From NCBI GenBank assembly GCA_021299635.1, contig JAJTFA010000008.1, positions 49,273-113,272 of the forward strand: a stretch of DNA of 64,000 nucleotides. Direction: 5' to 3'. Position 1 is the first letter of the stretch; every line of letters begins with the position of its first letter. The translations under genes and the position numbers were made by a program. Below, piece after piece: positions 24,895 through 34,710 of this stretch. Origin of the DNA: Sphingobacteriales bacterium. GTDB taxonomy: Bacteria; Bacteroidota; Bacteroidia; UKL13-3. Under the pieces are notes generated by a model, which saw nothing but the letters and a program-made list of their open reading frames with translations, ran no database searches and was not told the origin of the DNA.

Positions 24895-27800
24895 TTGAAT
24901 TTACAGGCCTTATTGGATACATATAGTGCAAGTAAGCAATTTGCGCATCTTGCAGGAAAGCTCGCATCACCCTCCCCCTCTGCGCTTCACCTGAAGGGAT
25001 TGGTGGGCTCTTCCACGTCAGTTATTGCATCCGCTATTTTTCTTAAAACCAATAAAACCCAGGTTTTTGTTTTTAATGATCTGGATGAAGCGCGCTATTT
25101 TCAAACTGACCTTGAGAACCTGCTGGAAGGTAAAGCTATTTTATTTTTTCCTTCATCCTATAAACGCTCATTTCAAATTAATCAACCGGATAATGGACTG
25201 ATATTGGAAAGAGCTGAGGTACTTAGTCGCCTTAATCAGCATGCCACAACAGGTGAACTGATTGTTACCACTGCAGAAGCAATTGCTGAATTGGTAATCA
25301 GTGAGGGCGATTTAACCCGCAATACATTTGAGCTAAAAGTTGGCCATCCCTTCGATATTGAATTTTTTATCGATTTTCTAACCGAGCATCATTTTGAACG
25401 AAGCGACTTTGTTTATGAGGCAGGCTATTTCAGCATACGTGGTGGCATTATTGACGTTTTTTCTTTTAGCAATGATAAACCTTATCGCATTGAGCTAAAC
25501 GGAGACCAGATTGAAAGCATCAGAACATTTGATCCTGACTCTCAGCTATCATTGAAAAAGGTTGACCGGTTTTTTATTATACCCAATGTTCAGAAAGAAT
25601 TGGAACATACACAGCGCCAACATTTTTTTAATTATTTGCCGCAAAACAGTGTGTTATGGTTCAAAGATTATCAGTTTTCTTTTGATCAGATAGCAGCTGG
25701 CATAGAAAAGGCGCAGCAGATTTTTTCTCAGCATCAACCTAAAGATTCAGAAGATAAAATCCTCCTCGTTGAACAAATTTATGAAACCCGGGATGCTATT
25801 AAACAGGCTGCTCATAGCTATCATTTATGCGAGTATGGAACGGTTAGCAATATTGCTGGTGCAGAGGTTCTGAGTTTTAATATGGCTCCTCAGCCTTCGT
25901 TTCATAAAAATTTTAAATTACTCATAGAAAACCTCAGGCAAAATCAAGATTCAGATTTTATCAATCTTATTTTTTCAGATAGCGCACGCCAGGTTGAACG
26001 TTTATACACCATATTTGAGGATTTAGATAAAGAGGTAGCGTTTCAGCCGGTTTACCATGCGCTTTCAGCCGGTTATGTAGATAGGGATTTAAAGCTTGCC
26101 TGCTACACCGAGCATCAGTTATTTGATAGGTATTACCGAGGGCATTTACGTTCATCCAGCAGCAAGAGCAAAATAATAACCCTAAAGGAATTGCGTGAGC
26201 TGAAACCGGGCGATTTTGTAACCCATATTGATCATGGAATTGGCAAATTTGCAGGGTTAGAAAAAATTGAAATCAATGGCAGAATGCAGGAAGCCGTTCG
26301 CTTGATTTATCGCGACAATGATTTGTTGTATGTAAGCATCAACTCGTTACATAAGATTTCCAAATACGTTGGTAAGGATGGAACTGAGCCACGTGTGCAT
26401 AAACTTGGAAGCGATGTTTGGGAAAAAGTAAAAAATAATACCAAGAAAAAAGTAAAGGATATTGCCCGCGATTTAATAAAATTATATGCCAAACGAAAAG
26501 CGCAAGATGGTTATGCATTTACACCGGATAATTATTTGCAGGTAGAGCTTGAAGCCTCTTTTATGTATGAAGATACACCAGACCAAAGCAGAGCCACTGC
26601 AGATGTAAAAAAGGATATGGAAACCCCGCATCCTATGGATAGACTGGTTTGCGGAGACGTAGGATTTGGTAAAACAGAAGTAGCTATTAGAGCTGCATTT
26701 AAAGCCGTTTGTGATAGCAAGCAAGTTGCCGTGTTGGTACCAACCACCATTTTAGCCAATCAGCATTACCGCACTTTTAAAGAACGGCTCAAGGATTTTC
26801 CTTGTAATATTGATTACCTCAACAGGTTTCGCTCTGCTGCTGAGCAAAAGGCTGTACTTCAAAAGGCCAGGGAGGGCAAACTTGATATATTAATTGGTAC
26901 CCATAAACTATTGAGCAAAGAGCTAAAGTTTAAAGATTTAGGATTACTCATTATTGATGAAGAGCAGAAATTTGGCGTAGCAGCAAAGGAAAAATTAAAG
27001 GCTATAAAAACCAATGTTGACACACTTACATTAACAGCTACTCCTATTCCTCGCACGTTACATTTTTCTCTGATGGGAGCTAGAGATTTATCCATTATCA
27101 ATACGCCTCCTGCCAATAGGCAACCTGTTACCACAGAACTACACCCTTATACAGATGAACTGATGAAGGAAGTGGTGATGAATGAGGTTGAAAGAGGAGG
27201 GCAGGTTTTTGTGGTGCATCATCGGGTTAAGGATATTTATGAATTGGCAGATAGAATTGCAGCACTTTGCCCGGGTGTAAAAGTGGGTGTGGCACATGGA
27301 CAACTGGAAGGAGATAAGCTGGAAGATGTGATGATTAAATTTATTGAGGCTGATTATGATGTGCTGGTGGCTACAACCATCATAGAGTCTGGCCTTGATA
27401 TACCCAATGCCAATACTATCGTAATCAATAATGCCCATATGTTTGGGTTAAGTGATATTCATCAAATGCGGGGTAGGGTTGGGCGTTCAAATAAAAAGGC
27501 ATTCTGCTACCTGATGGTTCCGTCTATGCTGTCGTTAACCAATGATGCACGCAGGCGACTGCAGGCTATTGAGGAGTTTAGTGATTTAGGCAGTGGTTTT
27601 AATGTGGCCATGCGCGATTTGGATATACGCGGTGCAGGTAATCTATTGGGAGGTGAGCAAAGTGGATTTATTGCTGAGATTGGATTTGAGATGTATAATA
27701 AAATTTTGGATGAGGCAGTTCAAGAATTAAAGGAAGAAGAGTTTACAGAGCTTTTCAAGGAAGAGCAAACGCATAAAATAGAATCAAAAGATTGTGCCAT

Positions 27801-28251
27801 TGAAACCGATTTAGAGGCTTTGATACCCGATAATTATGTTCGAAATATCAGTGAAAGGTTAAGTTTATACAATGAACTCTCTAACGCTCATGATGATGCA
27901 GCTTTAGAAAAATTTGCCATTCAACTCAAAGATCGTTTTGGCCCATTACCGGAGCAAGTATCGGATTTAATAGAGTTTATAAGGCTAAGGGAAACCGCTA
28001 AAAAGCTTGGACTTGAAAAATTGGTTTTGAAAAATAATGCAATGGCGGCTCACTTTCCTGATGAGCGTAAGCAGTACTATTATCAGTCGGAAGTATTCTC
28101 TAAAATATTAAACTTTGTACAACAAAACCCCCAACGATGTAAGTTTAAACAAACCCCCAAGAACTTGGTTATAGGCATACAGCACATTGCAGGTATTGCT
28201 CATGCCAAAGCTATACTGAATGAGCTTTATAACACCGTATTTTTTAAATAA
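24895..28251 (+). CDS. mfd: Transcription-repair coupling factor Mfd
   Basis: A 1118-residue ATP-dependent translocase that removes RNA polymerase stalled at DNA lesions and recruits UvrA. The N-terminal UvrB-homology region is followed by the polymerase-interacting CarD-like domain (LKPGDFVTHIDHGIGKFAGL, about residues 435-455). The helicase motor shows Walker A GDVGFGKTEVAIRAAF, Walker B IIDEEQKFGV, TATPIPRTLH, VATTIIESGLDIPNANT and QMRGRVGRS. The C-terminal TRCF domain follows. Translation starts at TTG, directly after an in-frame stop; the resulting MNLQALLDTYSASKQF fits the family N-terminus. A DinB-like gene follows 3 bp later. Confidence 0.97.
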   Translation: MNLQALLDTYSASKQFAHLAGKLASPSPSALHLKGLVGSSTSVIASAIFLKTNKTQVFVFNDLDEARYFQTDLENLLEGKAILFFPSSYKRSFQINQPDNGLILERAEVLSRLNQHATTGELIVTTAEAIAELVISEGDLTRNTFELKVGHPFDIEFFIDFLTEHHFERSDFVYEAGYFSIRGGIIDVFSFSNDKPYRIELNGDQIESIRTFDPDSQLSLKKVDRFFIIPNVQKELEHTQRQHFFNYLPQNSVLWFKDYQFSFDQIAAGIEKAQQIFSQHQPKDSEDKILLVEQIYETRDAIKQAAHSYHLCEYGTVSNIAGAEVLSFNMAPQPSFHKNFKLLIENLRQNQDSDFINLIFSDSARQVERLYTIFEDLDKEVAFQPVYHALSAGYVDRDLKLACYTEHQLFDRYYRGHLRSSSSKSKIITLKELRELKPGDFVTHIDHGIGKFAGLEKIEINGRMQEAVRLIYRDNDLLYVSINSLHKISKYVGKDGTEPRVHKLGSDVWEKVKNNTKKKVKDIARDLIKLYAKRKAQDGYAFTPDNYLQVELEASFMYEDTPDQSRATADVKKDMETPHPMDRLVCGDVGFGKTEVAIRAAFKAVCDSKQVAVLVPTTILANQHYRTFKERLKDFPCNIDYLNRFRSAAEQKAVLQKAREGKLDILIGTHKLLSKELKFKDLGLLIIDEEQKFGVAAKEKLKAIKTNVDTLTLTATPIPRTLHFSLMGARDLSIINTPPANRQPVTTELHPYTDELMKEVVMNEVERGGQVFVVHHRVKDIYELADRIAALCPGVKVGVAHGQLEGDKLEDVMIKFIEADYDVLVATTIIESGLDIPNANTIVINNAHMFGLSDIHQMRGRVGRSNKKAFCYLMVPSMLSLTNDARRRLQAIEEFSDLGSGFNVAMRDLDIRGAGNLLGGEQSGFIAEIGFEMYNKILDEAVQELKEEEFTELFKEEQTHKIESKDCAIETDLEALIPDNYVRNISERLSLYNELSNAHDDAALEKFAIQLKDRFGPLPEQVSDLIEFIRLRETAKKLGLEKLVLKNNAMAAHFPDERKQYYYQSEVFSKILNFVQQNPQRCKFKQTPKNLVIGIQHIAGIAHAKAILNELYNTVFFK

Positions 28252-28254
28252 ACG

Positions 28255-28773
28255 ATGATGAATATGAACCGACCTGAACAAGGAACCTATCCCACCTATT
28301 ACGATACTTATATTGGCAAGGTGAGTGGTGATAACATTATGGATGCTCTGCTAACTGAGCATTATGAAACGATTGATTTGCTCACCTCTCTTGACGAGGA
28401 ATCATTGCAATACCGATATGCGCCCGGCAAATGGACCATCCGTGAAATTGTGCAGCATCTGATTGATACGGAAAGAATATTTTGTTACCGTGCCTTGGCT
28501 ATTGCCCGAAATGATAAAACATCCATACCCGGATTTGATGAAAACATGTATGTGGAAACATCAAATGCTATTTTCAGAGATATGAATGATATGGCTCGAG
28601 AATTTTCTGTTGTGCGTGCATCTACGATTGAGTTGTTTAAAAGTTTACCAGAATCTGTACTTGACAGGAGTGGCACCGCAAATGGGAATCAGGTAACGGT
28701 AAGGGTACTTCTGTTTGCAATGTTGGGTCATGAAATACATCACCGTAAGATAATAGAAGATAAGTATCTTTAG
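28255..28773 (+). CDS. DinB family metal-dependent protein
   Basis: A 172-residue four-helix protein of the DinB/YfiT superfamily. The metal-binding His positions are visible as REIVQHLIDTER (helix 2) and GHEIHHRKII (helix 4), and the APGKWTIRE turn is characteristic. Some members are thiol transferases that use bacillithiol or similar; the role here is unknown. The ATG is 3 bp after the mfd stop, so it shares that transcript. Three closely spaced ATG codons at the start leave a few residues of uncertainty. Confidence 0.9.
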   Translation: MMNMNRPEQGTYPTYYDTYIGKVSGDNIMDALLTEHYETIDLLTSLDEESLQYRYAPGKWTIREIVQHLIDTERIFCYRALAIARNDKTSIPGFDENMYVETSNAIFRDMNDMAREFSVVRASTIELFKSLPESVLDRSGTANGNQVTVRVLLFAMLGHEIHHRKIIEDKYL

Positions 28774-28785
28774 TGGATTCTGTTT

Positions 28786-28818
28786 ACAGGCTGATTAAAT
28801 TCAATTGATTTAACCTGT
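28786..28818. terminator. Bidirectional hairpin between convergent genes
   Basis: ACAGG and TTAAAT pair with ATTTAA and CCTGT around a 7-nt loop, with a 4-nt bulge (CTGA). AT-rich runs follow on both sides. It sits between the stops of the DinB-like gene and the DUF4249 gene and could terminate both. Confidence 0.5.
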
Positions 28819-28836
28819 GTAAGCAATTTTTAATTA

Positions 28837-29745
28837 TTATTTAGTAAGAATAACCCTTCTGTAATCAACCGCATAACCGGCAAAGGTTCCGATAGCACCG
28901 GTAATGTTTGATTTTAAAATTACAGGTGTTGAAAAAGGATTGCCGCTATTATTTGCGCGGCTGTATGATTGCCAGAATAAAAATTCTTTTCTACCAATTT
29001 GGGAAAAATAAAGATTCAAGGTATCGGTTGTTTTAAACGGCCTGAAGAATGAATAGCTCCTGTACTGGTCGTTCAAAAATTCATCATCAAGCGTGCGAAA
29101 GTTCTCTGCAGCGCCCCATCCAAGTAGCAAATTACCAAAGCTACCTTTGATAAAAGCCAGGCGATAATTGTTTCGCTCAGGTGGGTCTTGCCAGTAAAAA
29201 TTTACAAATGCATCATACCTTCCACTGTCATCAGGCTCACCTCTTACTTCATACTTAATGGTATCTAACCTGATAACTTTGGGTATAAATGTTTTTCCTG
29301 TTACCAACCTACCATCAGGTAAGCTAACTTCCAGCGCATAAGGTGTGCTTTCTTTGCCGGTAAATGCCGGATTAACATATATTCCTGCCAGATTATCTAT
29401 TAATGGATTGTTAAAGAAATTAAGAATGATGCTGTCTGCTCCGGGAATACCATAAATATTAAAGAATTGAGTAGCCGGCCCATCATAAATGGTATCTGTT
29501 CCTGATATGCGCCCTTCCGTAATAATTACGTTCGCATCTTTTACACCCCCTACGGTAAGATCAGGTTTAAAATAATCAAGACTTTTGGTTACATAAACAT
29601 AATTTAGGTTAGATACCAATTGGTTGATACTTGCCTCAACAATCAACTGCTCTTTTGAGCCTGGTCTGCTTACATCAATTTCTTTCTCACAACTCAAAAG
29701 TATTGATGAGATGAGTCCAAGAATTATATATTGTACTCTTTTCAT
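28837..29745 (-). CDS. DUF4249 domain outer membrane lipoprotein
   Basis: A 302-residue lipoprotein (signal ILGLISSILLSCEKEID, lipobox Cys at about residue 19) of the DUF4249 family. The start of the mature part, QLIVEASINQ, then NYVYVTKSLDYFKPD, and the later PYALEVSLPDGRLVTGKTFIP are typical of this Bacteroidota group. These lipoproteins are usually coded next to TonB-dependent receptors and are thought to sit on the receptor like a SusD-type lid, though direct proof is limited. It starts 1 bp after the receptor stop, which makes an obligate operon pair. Confidence 0.88.
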   Translation of the reverse strand: MKRVQYIILGLISSILLSCEKEIDVSRPGSKEQLIVEASINQLVSNLNYVYVTKSLDYFKPDLTVGGVKDANVIITEGRISGTDTIYDGPATQFFNIYGIPGADSIILNFFNNPLIDNLAGIYVNPAFTGKESTPYALEVSLPDGRLVTGKTFIPKVIRLDTIKYEVRGEPDDSGRYDAFVNFYWQDPPERNNYRLAFIKGSFGNLLLGWGAAENFRTLDDEFLNDQYRSYSFFRPFKTTDTLNLYFSQIGRKEFLFWQSYSRANNSGNPFSTPVILKSNITGAIGTFAGYAVDYRRVILTK

Positions 29746-29746
29746 C

Positions 29747-32146
29747 TTATAAAAATTTAAAGTTCCATGCTACAGAAGGTAAAATAGGAAACAGATATAC
29801 CATGTATGCCTTCACCTCTTGTTTTTCAATATCAGGTAAAAAGTAAATAAAGAATGGATTAGCTCGGTTATAAACATTGTAGATAGAGAAATTCCATGCA
29901 GACTCCCACCGCTTGGTTTTTTTATGGGTGTAGGTGAATGCAATATCAGCACGGTGATAGGCAGGTAGTCGGTAATCATTTATTTTATCATACAAATCAA
30001 TGAATTCAAAAATAGGCTCTCCGGTTTGGGTATTAAAGCCAATTCTAAAAGGCATTCTGGAGGTGGGTAGTGTTACGGCATTGCCTGTTCCAAATACAAA
30101 CACAAAATTCATGGTCCATTTTTTACTTAACTCTTGAGTTAGGACAAAGGAAATATCATGTGTTCGGTCGTAACGATAGAAGAAGGGATCACCATTATTC
30201 AACTCATCAAATTGTCGTGTTGTTCTGCTCCAGGTATAACCAATCCATCCTGTTGTTTTGCCAAACTTCTTTTTAAGGAAAAACTCAACACCATAAGAAA
30301 GGCCCTGTCCCGGAATTACTGAACTTTCTAAGTTTTGATTGAAGAATAATCGAGTTCCCGGTTTAAACTCAATCTGATTATACATGGGTTTATAATACGC
30401 TTCAACAGAACTTTCGTATTCGTTATTTTTGAAATTTCTAAAATATCCGATGGCCGCCTGATAGGCCAGTTGTGGTTTAACCTTACCGGAACTTGGAATC
30501 CACAAATCAGCCGGAAAGGCTGCACCTGATGTGGTGGCTAAATGTAAGAATTGATAAGTTTGGGTGAAGGATGCTTTGATGGATGATTCTGAATTGAGCA
30601 AATAGGTTGCGGCTATTCTGGGTTCTGCACCTTGATAAAATGCAATACTTGCATTGGCTTTCCATTCTTTTTCTATGCCTGTACGAATATTCTCATCGTT
30701 AAATGCATATTGGGTATAAGGGCCAACCATATTAAAGCCAACGTAACGCAAACCTGCGTTAACGGTTAACCGGTTGTTTATTTGCCACTCATCCTGCAGG
30801 TAAATTGCACCTTCATGTGCATACTGATTCGCAATTTTTTCACTGATATTGGTGGTGCCGGCCTGCCCGTTTGCTATGCCGGGTTGAAAAGTGTGATAGG
30901 TATAATGTGCACCATATCTGAGTTTATGTTTAGCACCTACCATATGCTGAAAATCGTATTTCACATTCCAGTCTGAAATGCCGCTACTGGCATTAAATTC
31001 AACTTTAAAATCATTTTGACCAAATTCAAACTTGTTGGTTAAATCATATTTGTTATATACCACACTCAGGTTTGAAAATATTTTATTGCTAAATACATGG
31101 TTCCATCTGAATGAAGCCATAGCATTGCCCCAACCAATACTCACCTTAAAATCGGTATTACGGGGGCTGGTAAAAGTAAAAATATCTCTACCAATATAGC
31201 CTGAAATGAATATGCGGTCTTTGTCTGAAAAAACATAGTTGGCTTTGGCATTAAAATCATAAAAGTAATAGCCGTTGCTGCTAAGGCTATCAGCAAGAAA
31301 GGGTCTTACAATAGCATCGATATATGTTCTTCTACCTGATACAATGAATGAACCCTTACCTTTCTTTATCGGACCTTCAAACGATAAGCGGGATGCAATT
31401 AATCCAACTCCGCCAATTACTTGATACTTTTGATTGTTGCCTTCTTTCATGCTCACATTTAAAATGGATGAAAGTCTGCCTCCATACTGGGCAGGCATAC
31501 CACCTTTAATAATTTCTACATTGCGTATTGCATCGGTATTAAATACAGAAAGGAATCCAAGTAAATGAGAAGGATTGTAAATAACCCCTTCATCCATTAA
31601 AACCAGATTCTGATCTGGACCACCACCACGCACATAAAAACCAGTACTGGCCTCACCACCTGATTTAATACCGGGCAAAAGCGTAATGGCTTTGAGCACA
31701 TCGGGCTCACCCATAATAACCGGGAGTTCCTTAATTTTATCGCCTGTAATTTCCAATCGACTCATCTCTGTACTTTTCACATTTCGATCTGTACGATCGC
31801 TTGTAATAACAACTTCTTTAGTTTCCAGCACAGCATCTGATAGCGAGAAATTAATTTTGGTATTTCCTTTGAGATTTAACTTTATCTCTTTTGTCCTGAA
31901 ACCAATATAGGAAACTACAAGCGTATACTGCCCTTCCGCAATATTCAATGCAAAGAAACCATACTCATTGGTAGAGGTTCCTGTTTTTGTTTCTTTAACC
32001 ATAATGGTAGCACCAATAAGTGACTCACCATTGGCAGAGTCTTTAACAAAACCTGATATAGCAAAGCGCTGCTGGGCATTCGTAAATAAGCAGGCAGAAA
32101 GAAAGTAAATTAAAAAATATAAGCTACGAGATGGATGCATGAACAC
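29747..32146 (-). CDS. TonB-dependent receptor with carboxypeptidase-regulatory-like N-terminus
   Basis: A 799-residue outer membrane receptor. After the signal peptide (FLIYFLSACLFTNAQQ) comes a CarboxypepD_reg-like domain (FVKDSANGESLIGATIMVKE, about residues 30-110), a short TonB-box-like stretch (KEVVITSDRTDRN), the plug (GFYVRGGGPDQNLVLMDEGV, VEIIKGGMPAQYGGRLSSIL) and a 22-strand type barrel ending in SVAWNFKFL. It imports a large or scarce substrate using TonB energy; the substrate is not deducible. The DUF4249 lipoprotein is co-transcribed downstream. A TACATTTG box lies upstream on the minus strand (32179-32186). Confidence 0.93.
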   Translation of the reverse strand: MFMHPSRSLYFLIYFLSACLFTNAQQRFAISGFVKDSANGESLIGATIMVKETKTGTSTNEYGFFALNIAEGQYTLVVSYIGFRTKEIKLNLKGNTKINFSLSDAVLETKEVVITSDRTDRNVKSTEMSRLEITGDKIKELPVIMGEPDVLKAITLLPGIKSGGEASTGFYVRGGGPDQNLVLMDEGVIYNPSHLLGFLSVFNTDAIRNVEIIKGGMPAQYGGRLSSILNVSMKEGNNQKYQVIGGVGLIASRLSFEGPIKKGKGSFIVSGRRTYIDAIVRPFLADSLSSNGYYFYDFNAKANYVFSDKDRIFISGYIGRDIFTFTSPRNTDFKVSIGWGNAMASFRWNHVFSNKIFSNLSVVYNKYDLTNKFEFGQNDFKVEFNASSGISDWNVKYDFQHMVGAKHKLRYGAHYTYHTFQPGIANGQAGTTNISEKIANQYAHEGAIYLQDEWQINNRLTVNAGLRYVGFNMVGPYTQYAFNDENIRTGIEKEWKANASIAFYQGAEPRIAATYLLNSESSIKASFTQTYQFLHLATTSGAAFPADLWIPSSGKVKPQLAYQAAIGYFRNFKNNEYESSVEAYYKPMYNQIEFKPGTRLFFNQNLESSVIPGQGLSYGVEFFLKKKFGKTTGWIGYTWSRTTRQFDELNNGDPFFYRYDRTHDISFVLTQELSKKWTMNFVFVFGTGNAVTLPTSRMPFRIGFNTQTGEPIFEFIDLYDKINDYRLPAYHRADIAFTYTHKKTKRWESAWNFSIYNVYNRANPFFIYFLPDIEKQEVKAYMVYLFPILPSVAWNFKFL

Positions 32147-32178
32147 GATTGGTAAGTCTCAATTTTTTTATTGAGCCG

Positions 32179-32186
32179 CAAATGTA
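32179..32186 (-). promoter_or_regulatory. Possible -7 box for the TonB receptor operon
   Basis: TACATTTG on the minus strand matches TAnnTTTG and lies about 33 bp before the receptor ATG. I see no convincing -33 partner. A 6-bp stem CTCAAT/ATTGAG (32158-32175) lies in the predicted leader. Confidence 0.4.
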
Positions 32187-32285
32187 ACCATAGTGAACAA
32201 TTATAAGATTGATTTTATTCATATTTTAGAAACACCTTACTTATTAACTTGATGTCTTCTAATCAAGACCAGATGCCTATTCGAT

Positions 32286-32855
32286 TTATTGCTGCCAACG
32301 CAGGGTTTGCAGCATATGAAGGATATCTGTTTTTAGAAAACTTAGCGAGGGTTGTATAGAATCAAGATTTGTTGCTTCATTGAAGTAAAGGGCACCTCTC
32401 AAATAATGGTGGTTACTATCAGTAACATAAAACTGAAAGTTTGTTGCAGTATTACCGCTTAGCTCATATAGCATGCCATTGAGGTAGGCATTGCCAATAA
32501 CGGTTTCATATATTTCGTCCGCCTTGATGGTGTGCTTATAAACCAGTGTTCGGCTATCTTCTAAAACCTTGTATAAATCTTTTCTGTTATTTATGGGCAC
32601 ATAGCTTAGATGAAGTGTAGCATTGAAAGGAAGATAATTAATATTAAACCAGCATTTATCTGCCATAGGATGGCTATCCTTTTTAGCTATTGAATAAACG
32701 GGTATTTCACAGGTAAATCGGCAATCGTTGGTAAATGGCTCATATTTTCTTTCAGGAAAAATAATTCGCTGAAAACCTCTTGGTTTAGGCACATATGCTG
32801 GATCACACGCAGCTAGAAAAAGCAATGCGCTGCATACTGCAGGCAAATACCTCAT
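32286..32855 (-). CDS. gldD: Gliding motility lipoprotein GldD
   Basis: A 189-residue lipoprotein (LLFLAACDPAYVPKPRG, lipobox Cys at about residue 17). The mature start, PKPRGFQRIIFPERKYEPF, and the later HPMADKCWFNINYLPFNATLHLSY match GldD, which is needed for gliding and type IX secretion in Flavobacterium johnsoniae. Its exact molecular role is unsettled. The ATG overlaps the gldE stop by 4 bp; the gldE-gldD order is conserved in the phylum. Presence of the gene does not prove that this organism glides. Confidence 0.9.
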   Translation of the reverse strand: MRYLPAVCSALLFLAACDPAYVPKPRGFQRIIFPERKYEPFTNDCRFTCEIPVYSIAKKDSHPMADKCWFNINYLPFNATLHLSYVPINNRKDLYKVLEDSRTLVYKHTIKADEIYETVIGNAYLNGMLYELSGNTATNFQFYVTDSNHHYLRGALYFNEATNLDSIQPSLSFLKTDILHMLQTLRWQQ

Positions 32856-34246
32856 GCTTCGTCCTCCTTATGCAATATTTCCACTTTAACCCTTTTTATT
32901 CTGCGTTTATCTACAGATTCTATATGAAACCTGAATTCTTTAAATGGAATTATCTGACCTTGTTCAGGTAATTCACCTGATATTTCTAGTAGCATGCCTC
33001 CAACAGTATCAGCTTCATTTCGTACTTCATCAAAAACATCTGTATCAACCTCCATAAATCTGCACATATCATTAATCAGCATCTTGGCTTCAAATACAAA
33101 AGTGTACTCATTAATGCGAGAGTAAAAGGTTTCATCTTCATCAAATTCATCATGGATCTCACCAAAAATTTCTTCCAGAATATCTTCCATTGTTACAATG
33201 CCTGATGTTCCACCAAATTCATCTACCACAATAGCTAAGTGCACGCGCTTGCTTTGAAATTCTTTTAAGAGGTCATCAATCTTTTTACTTTCAGGAACAA
33301 AATAAGGTCTCCGTACCAATTGTTGCCATTTATAATCTTCGGCCTCCTGAAGCTTTGGTAGTAAATCTTTAATATATAATACTCCTGTTATATTATCTAG
33401 GTTATCCTCGTATACAGGCATTCTCGAATAGCCCCATTCGGTTATCTTTTCTTTGACTTCAATAAATGGTATGGTTTGGCTTAAAGCCGATATGTCAGGC
33501 CTCTGACGCATAATTTGAGTTACACTGGTATTGCCAAAATTAACAATTGACTTTAGTATAATTTTTTCTTCTTTGGGTGTGTCTTCCTCCGCAGTAATAT
33601 CAATAGCATGGGTTAGTTCATCCACACTTAAAACGTGGCCTTTTTTGGTAATTCGTTTATCAATGATTGAAGTTGATTTTACAAGTAAATACACAAAAGG
33701 ATAAAGTATCTTACTTAAGGAAAACATAGGGAGAGCAACAAATTTGGCAACCCGCACATTGTTTTGTGATGCATAAATTTTAGGCATCACTTCACCGAAG
33801 AGTACTAACATAAAAGTTACCAGAATAACTTCAATTAAAAAGGCTATAATGTGGCTACTGCCAAAGTTGAAAATTACCGAGATTACAAGAGTAGATAGCA
33901 TCACAATAGCAATATTCACAAATGTATTGGCTATTAATATGGTGGCAAGTAAACTTTTTGGATGCGATAAAAGATATTGAACAGATGCACTTGCCCTTGA
34001 TTTTTCTTCAACTAAAACTTCTTTATCTGTTGCGCTTAAAGAGAAAAATGCATTTTCCGAGCTTGAAATAATAGCTGAACAAAGGATGAGCAACAAGATT
34101 ATCCCACCACAAATAAGAGCAGTTAATATTTCACCGGCAGAGAGATTTTGATTAACGATTGAAAAAATTTGCAGTGCAATATAAGATGGGGGTTCCCCCT
34201 GCGTGCTATCCAAAATGATAAGATTGTTTAATGCAAATATATACAA
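32852..34246 (-). CDS. gldE: GldE-like CNNM/CBS domain membrane protein
   Basis: A 464-residue membrane protein. The N-terminal CNNM-type transmembrane domain has about four helices (ILTALICGGIILLLILCSAI, LLATILIANTFVNIAIVML, IEVILVTFMLVLFGEVMPK). Two CBS domains follow (around IMRQRPDISALS and YFVPESKKIDDLL), then a CorC/HlyC transporter-associated domain. CorC-like proteins are linked with Mg2+ or Co2+ efflux; GldE partly supports GldD function. The start is TTG (MYIFALNNL), 17 bp after ssb, as no in-frame ATG occurs until deep within the membrane domain; another non-ATG start downstream remains possible. Confidence 0.9.
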   Translation of the reverse strand: MYIFALNNLIILDSTQGEPPSYIALQIFSIVNQNLSAGEILTALICGGIILLLILCSAIISSSENAFFSLSATDKEVLVEEKSRASASVQYLLSHPKSLLATILIANTFVNIAIVMLSTLVISVIFNFGSSHIIAFLIEVILVTFMLVLFGEVMPKIYASQNNVRVAKFVALPMFSLSKILYPFVYLLVKSTSIIDKRITKKGHVLSVDELTHAIDITAEEDTPKEEKIILKSIVNFGNTSVTQIMRQRPDISALSQTIPFIEVKEKITEWGYSRMPVYEDNLDNITGVLYIKDLLPKLQEAEDYKWQQLVRRPYFVPESKKIDDLLKEFQSKRVHLAIVVDEFGGTSGIVTMEDILEEIFGEIHDEFDEDETFYSRINEYTFVFEAKMLINDMCRFMEVDTDVFDEVRNEADTVGGMLLEISGELPEQGQIIPFKEFRFHIESVDKRRIKRVKVEILHKEDEA

Positions 34247-34263
34247 GTTACTTATACTATTGA

Positions 34264-34698
34264 CTAAAAAGGCAATTCGTCCTCAGGAGCGGGAAGACTT
34301 TGAGGGCTAGATTCAGCATTTTCTATAGCTATTTTTCGGTTTTGTTGCGAATCAGAGGGCTCCTGTGTATTTCTGCTGCTCAGCAGGGTTAGGCTGGTAG
34401 CTTTTATTTTCTTCGTTGTATGTTCATGCCCTTCTTTATCGGTCCAGCGCTCCGTTCTTATTTTGCCTTCCAGATAAATCTGGGTGCCTTTTTTTAAATA
34501 TTTTTCTGCAATGCGAGCAAGATTATCCCAAACTTCTATGTTATGCCATTCAGTTTCAGTTTGTCTTTCACCATTTCTGTTGGTAAATGTTTCACTTGTT
34601 GCAAGGGTAAAGTTAGCAACAACCTTGCTCTGTTCAAGGTATCTTACCTCAGGGGCTTTACCAAGATTGCCAAGCAATATTACTTTGTTTACCGACAT
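34264..34698 (-). CDS. ssb: Single-stranded DNA-binding protein
   Basis: A 144-residue SSB. The OB fold begins VNKVILLGNLGKAPEVRY and contains TEWHNIEVWDNLARIAEKYL and KGTQIYLEGKIRTERWTDKE, typical of bacterial SSB that coats single strands during replication and repair. The disordered linker is Gln/Ser-rich, and the acidic tip EDELPF is the usual protein-interaction tail. It lies 12 bp after mutY and before gldE in an operon order that is common in Bacteroidota. Confidence 0.96.
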   Translation of the reverse strand: MSVNKVILLGNLGKAPEVRYLEQSKVVANFTLATSETFTNRNGERQTETEWHNIEVWDNLARIAEKYLKKGTQIYLEGKIRTERWTDKEGHEHTTKKIKATSLTLLSSRNTQEPSDSQQNRKIAIENAESSPQSLPAPEDELPF

Positions 34699-34710
34699 GT
34701 AAATGTATGA

